The notes beneath the pieces were generated by a model. That model did not search any database. It saw nothing but the letters and a program-made list of their open reading frames with translations, and had not been told where the DNA came from. Both the position numbers and the translations under genes were made by a program. Shown one piece after another: positions 58,015-64,000 of a DNA stretch of 64,000 nucleotides. Source of the stretch: Earliella scabrosa (taxonomy: Eukaryota > Basidiomycota > Agaricomycetes > Polyporales > Polyporaceae); NCBI GenBank assembly GCA_022605405.1, contig JABYQQ010000018.1, forward strand, positions 186,001-250,000, written 5' to 3'. Position 1 is the stretch's first letter. The number at the start of each line of letters is the position of its first letter.

Positions 58015-59340
58015 AGGCACCCTATTTCTTCGGTTGCAGAGCAGTACAGCTCAGGAAACCTTGCAACGTTCAGCCGGTCGCAGTCACTCCAGGGCGTGAA
58101 GGAGGTCGTGGCGAATGCGAAAGGGGAACGAATGTGACGACTCGGTCTCCTGAGACGGGGCCGCAACCTAGAGAAAGTAGAGTTGAGTTGCCGTCCGAAG
58201 GATCGTGGAAACTGCGAGGTCCCGCATGGGAAAGGGAGAGGGTTCGCGGCGCGTGGTAACGAGGGTGTGTAGAGCGGGGAAGTGAGATGTGGGAGTTGAG
58301 GCTAAAGGACGTACTTCTGAATCGCTGCGATCCCCGCGCAGCGTGAGGGGACTGGGAACAGCAAGGAAGAGGGGGAAGAGGACAAGATGAGAATCCTCCG
58401 CCCAGGTGCGCTCGACATTGATGCCACATAATTTCTGACGTCGGGATCTCGCGATGCCAATAAACGACGCGCGCACGCCGACGGCGCGGGTGGGTGGACA
58501 GGGCGGGTGACGACGGAGGAACGATCAGATGAATCTGGTGTAAGTAAATGAATTCGGCCACAGTTCCCATGCTCGCGGGAGGCAACGCTCACTACAAATT
58601 ACGTCAAATCATAATGAAGTTGATTGATCTCGACATAGGCTCAATGCAGGCTCATGTGGCGTCGTTTCAGAAGGAGGAGACCAATGAAAGCGGCACGCCT
58701 GCTGAGGTACGTACTGACATGACACTGAACAGAACTAGATTGATTTCTTCGCTGAGTGAGCACCCTGGAGTACCGGCCACTACCATTAGCACTACTTGGT
58801 TCTACTTGTGTTGAGTGTACTTACTTCAATAATTGCATTCATACTTGCGAATGGAACTGATCGAGCCACAGTGCCGTCGAAATTACCTGCTGATCGTCTA
58901 CGAGCCTAACGTCAGCAGCGATCTCTACAGTCTAGAGTGTCCGCCAACCTCGGCTCGCACCGCTAGGATCTCCTGCAATCACCACTGTACGGTTCAGATA
59001 GTATTGAGTGTTGCTCGACCCTTGCGTCGGTTCCCTGAAGGCTGGCATAGGTTCAAGGTTGGTTCAAGGTATCACCTGTGCCACGTTGACGGAGATAGCG
59101 CCAAATATCGCGCGCGCGTCAGCATAATGCCGCAATGCCTCGGGTAGCGGCCCGACGCCCGCTCTCTCCAGTGCCTCCATTCAGTATGGGCCAACGTGGC
59201 CTAGTATACGCACACAACTTGAATGTAAGAGCATACTCGCCGCTTCATCGAGCACATGGAGGTACGTAAAGCATTTCTTCCGCAATCACGATCAAACCAA
59301 TCGTCCTCGATGGCCACTCATACGTACTGTACCTGAGTGT
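58015..59340. other. Intergenic region
   Basis: Promoter of the DUF6533 gene and 3' flank of the first P450. Frames up to 171 codons on the minus strand (58070-58585) show no recognisable domain. No gene called. Confidence 0.5.
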
Positions 59341-61452
59341 TTAAATTCCTTGGATTAACGCTTCTACTCCAGGCGAACGGGGTGTGATGGTGCATCGACA
59401 GTCCTCGGGGTATCTGAAGGTACACACAGTCGTCAGCTCCATCACATTAGCGGAGAAGGACAGTCGTGCATACGAGAGTAGCCCATCGGTCGCCTCCAGC
59501 TCAAGCTTGATCGGACGCCCCTTCTCGTCGAGCGGGGGTCCTATGTCGAAGACATGCAGCACAGAAGCCACGTTGATGAACACCGACGCTTCCGCGAAAT
59601 GTCTTCCCGGACACATCCTGTCCACACAGAGTGATGAGTGTATGAAGTGCCATCCGCAATAGCTCCGAAAGCCCCTGCTTACCTTCTCCCGTAGCCGAAC
59701 ACGTACAAGCTAGGGTCCCGCACGTCTGGGTCCAGCTGCCCATCTCGAATGAAGCGTTCTGGGCGAAACACATGCGGGTCGGGATAGACAACCGGATCGT
59801 GCATGCATGCCCTGCCACATGTACGTCTCAGCACTTCGCCACTGCGGTTCATTGTTGATGACACACCATGTGTTCGGAAGCAAGACGGTACCCTCCGGGA
59901 TGAAGTACCCATTGATCTCCTCGTCTGCAGTTGTCCGGTGGGGGAGGCTGAGCGGTACGACCGAGTGCCACCGGAAGGTTTCCTTGACAATCGCGTTGAC
60001 ATAAACAAGCGAGTCCCGGTCGCTGAAGTCTGGCAGGCGGTCCGAGCCAACGACGACGTCCAATTCCGCATGCGCCTTCTTCAGGACTTCGGGATGGAGC
60101 GACATCGCTAACAGCATAGCTTGCATTGTTGAGAACGTCTGGGGTAGGTTGTCTCACAATGATATCAGCGATCGTGACCCTCATAAACTCACCGTGTCGG
60201 ACCCCGCTGTACCCCAGGGTCAGTTCATCGGTAGCTTCAATGACGGCGCTATGCGCACCTTGGAACGCCACAGATGCAGTCCTCTTAATGGCTGCCTCGT
60301 CCTCAATGACGTCTGGGTCCGTAGGATCGGCATCCGCGGTCTTCGTTAACCAATTGCTGACCATCGAGTCGCCGCCGCTGCCGCCATTCAGCTACCAAGA
60401 CCAGAGGTTATATGTCAGCTTTCAAGCGAGAGGGCCAAGCGGGCTGCTCGGGCATACTCACGATATCCTGCCGCGCCTGGTCGAACGGCTCGTCGCGCAA
60501 GTACACTGCAGCCTCCATCCACATCTTCGACATGCGCGGCAGCACACCACCCGGTCCGGGGAACCAAGTCGGAAGGTACTGCAAGATGGGGAAGAACTGG
60601 ACGAGCCACATCCCGGGAAGAAGCTGGGCGACCCCGTGCTGCGCGCGCGCGAGCATGACCATCTGCGTCTCGATGTCGCCCTCGCCGCCATACAGGACCT
60701 GCATCAGCGCGGCCGCGACCGAGCTATGAGAGGTTGTCTGTCGTTCAGCGCTTGACGCAACCTAGGTCCGGACAGGCGCACTACGCACTATCGAATGTGG
60801 GTCTTGAATGACTCCGGGCTGTCAAGCAGCCTGCGGAGGAACGTGCGCGTCGTTGCGCACTGGATCGCCTGGTAATCGCCGATCTTGCCTGGGTGGAAGT
60901 GGTGCAGGAACGCGCGTCTGTGCGCGTTCCACCACTGTCCGTGCGGCATGAAGCCGACGTTGATGTCCGCGCCAGTCCTGCATGCTGGTGAGTGTCCCAG
61001 CCCCACCGCATGTCATGTCTTGGAGCGCAAAGTCACGATACTCACAGCTCGTTCATAGGGGTGGGCATCCGGTCTGAAGTGACTGAGGACCGCTTGTCGA
61101 GCACTTCGAAGATCGCGTCGGAGCTCCCGAGGACGACGATGTGGACGTTGAAGTACTTGAGGTGAATGATATCCGAACCTGCAGTAACCACTATTCATGC
61201 ATCCTGACTCTTGCTTTAGGACGGCGCGCACTCACCATACTTGGCGCAGAGGTCGCGATAGCCGAGCCATGGCTGGAAGTGCGGCGCGTTGACATGCAAG
61301 TTCCCGATGATGGGTAGAGGCTTCGGGCCCGGGGGTAGGGGACGGCCGCGCGAGCGTCGTTTCCAGTCGAGGGCGCTGCGGATGTATGCGAGTAGGATGA
61401 CTGAGAGGACGGCAATGACAGGGGGAAGTGCGAGATCTCGGAAGGCCGTCAT
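59341..61452 (-). CDS. Cytochrome P450 (tandem copy 1)
   Basis: ER-anchored monooxygenase; substrate unknown. Exons (minus): 61452-61236, 61178-61046, 60977-60789, 60723-60462, 60391-60259, 60206-60193, 60138-59867, 59811-59683, 59617-59474, 59413-59341; 521 residues, phases close. N-terminal anchor LPPVIAVLSVILLAYI then RPLPPGPKPLPIIGN (proline hinge). I-helix oxygen motif AGSDTT is split over a 14-base exon; K-helix KETFR (EXXR); PERF clan motif FRPERF; heme loop FGYGRRMCPGR with the ligand Cys near residue 452, interrupted by an intron after GRR. Same intron positions, and identical lengths for at least four exons (272, 144, 129 and 14 bases), as the neighbouring P450, so the two arose by tandem duplication. 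The motif set resembles agaricomycete CYP64/CYP5144-like families, but I do not assign one. Confidence 0.95.
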
Positions 61453-62338
61453 GTTGTGGACGGCGGTCTTGCCAGGCAAGTGCGAGATAACCGGGAGACA
61501 GTGCGGTCAAGGACGGGTTATGAGACCCCGGTGTGCATCCACGAAGGCGTTACTGATAAGCGGACTTGAAGCTTGGCCGACAGGCGATTCTGTCATGCTC
61601 ATGGAGTGAGTGCGCATCGGACGTGGAGAGGTGACCGGTGACCGGTGAGTGGTGCGATCAACACACCGAACGAGTTCTTGAGAGCCTGACCACGCCGACG
61701 TAGGCACACACACTAGCAGCCACTCCTCGGGACAAGAAGGCGAAGCAGGAACCGCAGAAGCTCTTGATTGGGTCGTCAAAGTGTCCCATTGCTTCGACGC
61801 ACACACGCGGAGAGCAGGTGGCCCTCGCCCGATTTAAGAAAGTTTGGATCGCACTGACTGCGTCGGCAAGGGGGCAGCTACCTAGAGCAAATCTGGCAGC
61901 GAGATACGGACTTTGAGCTTTTTGTGGGTCATTCCCCTTTCCCTTCTTGGCACATACAGTCAGATAACCCCTACGTACTTAGCAGGAAATCGGCCTACCG
62001 TGCTGGATCTTCAGGCACGCTTTCGTCCGCATTATTGGCGTGAGCTTTGAAGCTTTGATGGCGGCGATTCGAAGCATGGTGTACTGGTCACACGTACACC
62101 ACCAAGCCGTCATAAATCCATCCGATGCCGCTCGACCTTGACCGCCTTTCCATTGTCATGGAGCGGAGGGGTCGACGTCATGCCGAAGAGGTGTAGGAGG
62201 GAGACAAAGAGGCCATGCTAGCGATCGCTTGACCTGAGTCCACTGCGGTAGTATCATCTCGATGTCGGAACGTTGATCATTCAATTCAACTCGTGGACAG
62301 CAAGCTCATCCAGAACTTCAGACGTAAGAGATGGTCCC
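61453..62338. other. Spacer between tandem P450 genes
   Basis: Promoter of the first P450 and 3' flank of the second. No gene or relic seen. Confidence 0.55.
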
Positions 62339-64000
62339 TCATGTAGACGTTTTTGCATAGGCTGAAATCAGAGCTTCCGCCTGAGGGGACCGAGGTTTGA
62401 TCGTACATCGACAATCTTCCGGGAACCTGATCACGTCTCGGGTCAGAGGCGCGTACACAGTGCAGGTGTGGGAGAAGAGTTCGCGTACGAAAGGAAGCCA
62501 TCGCTCATTTCTGGCTTAATTTTGATAGGCTGACCACCCTCGCCAAGGGGTGGACCAATATCGAATACGTGAAGCACCGATGCAGCGTTGATGAAAAGGT
62601 TGTCGAGCGCCAAGTAACGCCCCGGACAGATTCTGAGAGCGAGTCAGTGCTGTTCACGGTCGAGAGTCCAGGACATATAATGCGAAGTACTTGCCTTCGT
62701 CCAAATCCGAACACGAAAGCTACGGGATCCCGCGCTGTGGGATCCAGCTGCCCATCGCGTATGAACCGTTCGGGGCGAAACTCGAAGGGGTCCTCGTATG
62801 CGTCCGGATCATGCATGCAGGCCCTGAGATACAGATGATTTATTGCATCGGCCGTTGCGAGCGAAATCCAAAACTCACCAAACGTTGGACAATATGATGC
62901 TGCCTGCAGGAATGAAATATCCTCGCAGCTCTTCATCTTGCGTGGTGCAATGTTGCACACCGAGGGGAATCACGTTCTGCCACCGTAGCGCTTCCTTACA
63001 TATGGCGTTGATGTACACAAGCGACTCTCTATCGTTGAAGTCTGGCAACCGATCCGGGCCAACGACGGCATCGAGCTCGGCATGGGCTTTGGCCAGGATG
63101 TCCGGATACAGGGACATTGCGAGGAACAGCGTTTGGAAGGTCGAATAGATCTGCGGCGGGGAGTCAAGGTCAATTATACTCACTCGATAATTGGCAACGA
63201 CCCCAACTCACGGTATCCGAGCCCCCTAAGCGAGAAACCTCAGTGCGCGAACAGGAGCAATAATGTTACTAGCGTGCCTACCTAGGAAAGCGACAGCACC
63301 GACGTCCTTGATGATTTCTTCCTCGTCGAGGCTGTCCGAGCCATTCTTACGACTTGCTCGGGCAGAGTACAACCGGCCTACTACTGATTGCGAGACTTCC
63401 GGCTGTCCCTTTAGGGCAGACACGACAAGGATGAGTGGATTACATCAAAGTGATATCGTGATAGTACTCACTATCATGGCTCGGACGTACTCATAAGGCA
63501 TGTTCTTGAGCCTCTGACCGGCAGCCTGCCACTTTGCAAAGAGGCGTTGCGAGTGCGCGCCAGGAAACCAGGTAGGGATATAGCGAAGGAAGGGCAGGAA
63601 CTCAACGAGGTATCTGCCTGGCGTGAGACCATCCTCCGGACCCTCGAGGGCCGCTTCGAGGACGGAGATGTACTCGTCATCCTCGTCTGCAACGTTAATA
63701 CCATATGCGACCTTCAAAATAGCACCTGCGAACGTGCTGACAAAGTCACGGAAACTTGTCAGCGCATGAATCGGAAGGTGACGGCGTGGGACCTCACTAT
63801 CGGATATGCTCCTGTAAGCGGGTGGGACTCTGGAGTAACTTCTCGAGGAACTTGCTGCGGACTACAGCTATTTGCGCCGGACGGTGCTTCACAGACTCCT
63901 TTTGGTTGAAGTGCTGCCAGAACATACGGCGATGCTGTCGCCACCAGTCGCCATACCTCATGAAACCCATGTTGAGGCTCGATCCGGTGCTATGGTGCGT
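62339..64000 (-). CDS. Cytochrome P450 (tandem copy 2), 5' end cut off
   Basis: Paralogue of the adjacent P450. Exons visible (minus): 63989-63798, 63736-63472, 63408-63282, 63225-63212, 63150-62879, 62823-62695, 62632-62489, 62426-62339; the N-terminal two exons lie beyond the right edge. Motifs: [15 protein letters not shown] (C-helix), GGSDT from a 14-base exon, KEALR (EXXR), FRPERF, heme loop FGFGRRICPGR. Exon lengths 272, 129, 144 and 14 match the paralogue exactly. The intron inside the heme loop begins GCAAGT rather than GT, the known rare GC-AG class; the paralogue has GTAAGC at the same place. The reading frame is intact across all visible exons, so the gene looks functional. Stop TGA at 62341-62339 follows an extension (about 10 residues longer than the paralogue). 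Confidence 0.93.

Noticed and set aside
1..64000. tRNA, rRNA, CRISPR arrays and complete transposons
   Set aside because: None seen by eye on either strand. CRISPR is not expected in a fungus. A covariance-model scan was not possible, so a tRNA could have been missed.

Overview
This window is nuclear DNA of a filamentous basidiomycete, most likely an agaricomycete of the wood-decay type (Polyporales-like). The evidence is the gene content and the gene structure: many introns of about 45-65 bases with GT...CTNAC...AG signals, several microexons, a myosin-motor chitin synthase, and basidiomycete-restricted families (DUF6593, DUF6533). Gene models were assembled by hand from reading frames, splice signals and family motifs. 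Reading phase was checked across nearly every junction, so most models close to a whole number of codons; single boundaries may be off by a base.

Layout, left to right: a truncated membrane-anchored multicopper oxidase (-); a 1914-residue chitin synthase with a myosin motor (+); a DUF6593 protein with a glycine-rich tail (-); copy A of an unrecognised paralogous family (-); a gene-poor stretch of about 4.2 kb with a possible relic; a PDR-type ABC transporter (+); carnosine N-methyltransferase (-); copy B (+); a myo-inositol-type sugar porter (+); the 75/78-kDa subunit of mitochondrial complex I (-); a degenerate 2OG-oxygenase-like protein (-); a GT90/CAP10 glycosyltransferase (-); an AMSH-type K63 deubiquitinase (+); a DHA2-type drug transporter (-); copies C, D and E of the unrecognised family in a row (all -); a 3-kb gene-poor stretch; a DUF6533 multi-membrane protein (-); and two tandem cytochrome P450s (-), the second cut by the right edge.

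Housekeeping genes (complex I, deubiquitinase, carnosine methyltransferase, glycosyltransferase) are interspersed with environment-facing genes (oxidase, transporters, P450s). This is usual for wood-decay fungi and no metabolic cluster is evident.

The most interesting content is the five-copy family (A-E). Each member has a short N-terminal segment, a variable low-complexity linker and a conserved C-terminal domain. In the clearest copies that domain carries a YVHRH-like motif, then a W-x-W or similar element, then a GHxHPxLxGYVLH-like block and a PRWVxE-like end. All five share a phase-0 intron in the N-terminal segment and a phase-2 intron just before the C-terminal domain. I do not recognise this family.
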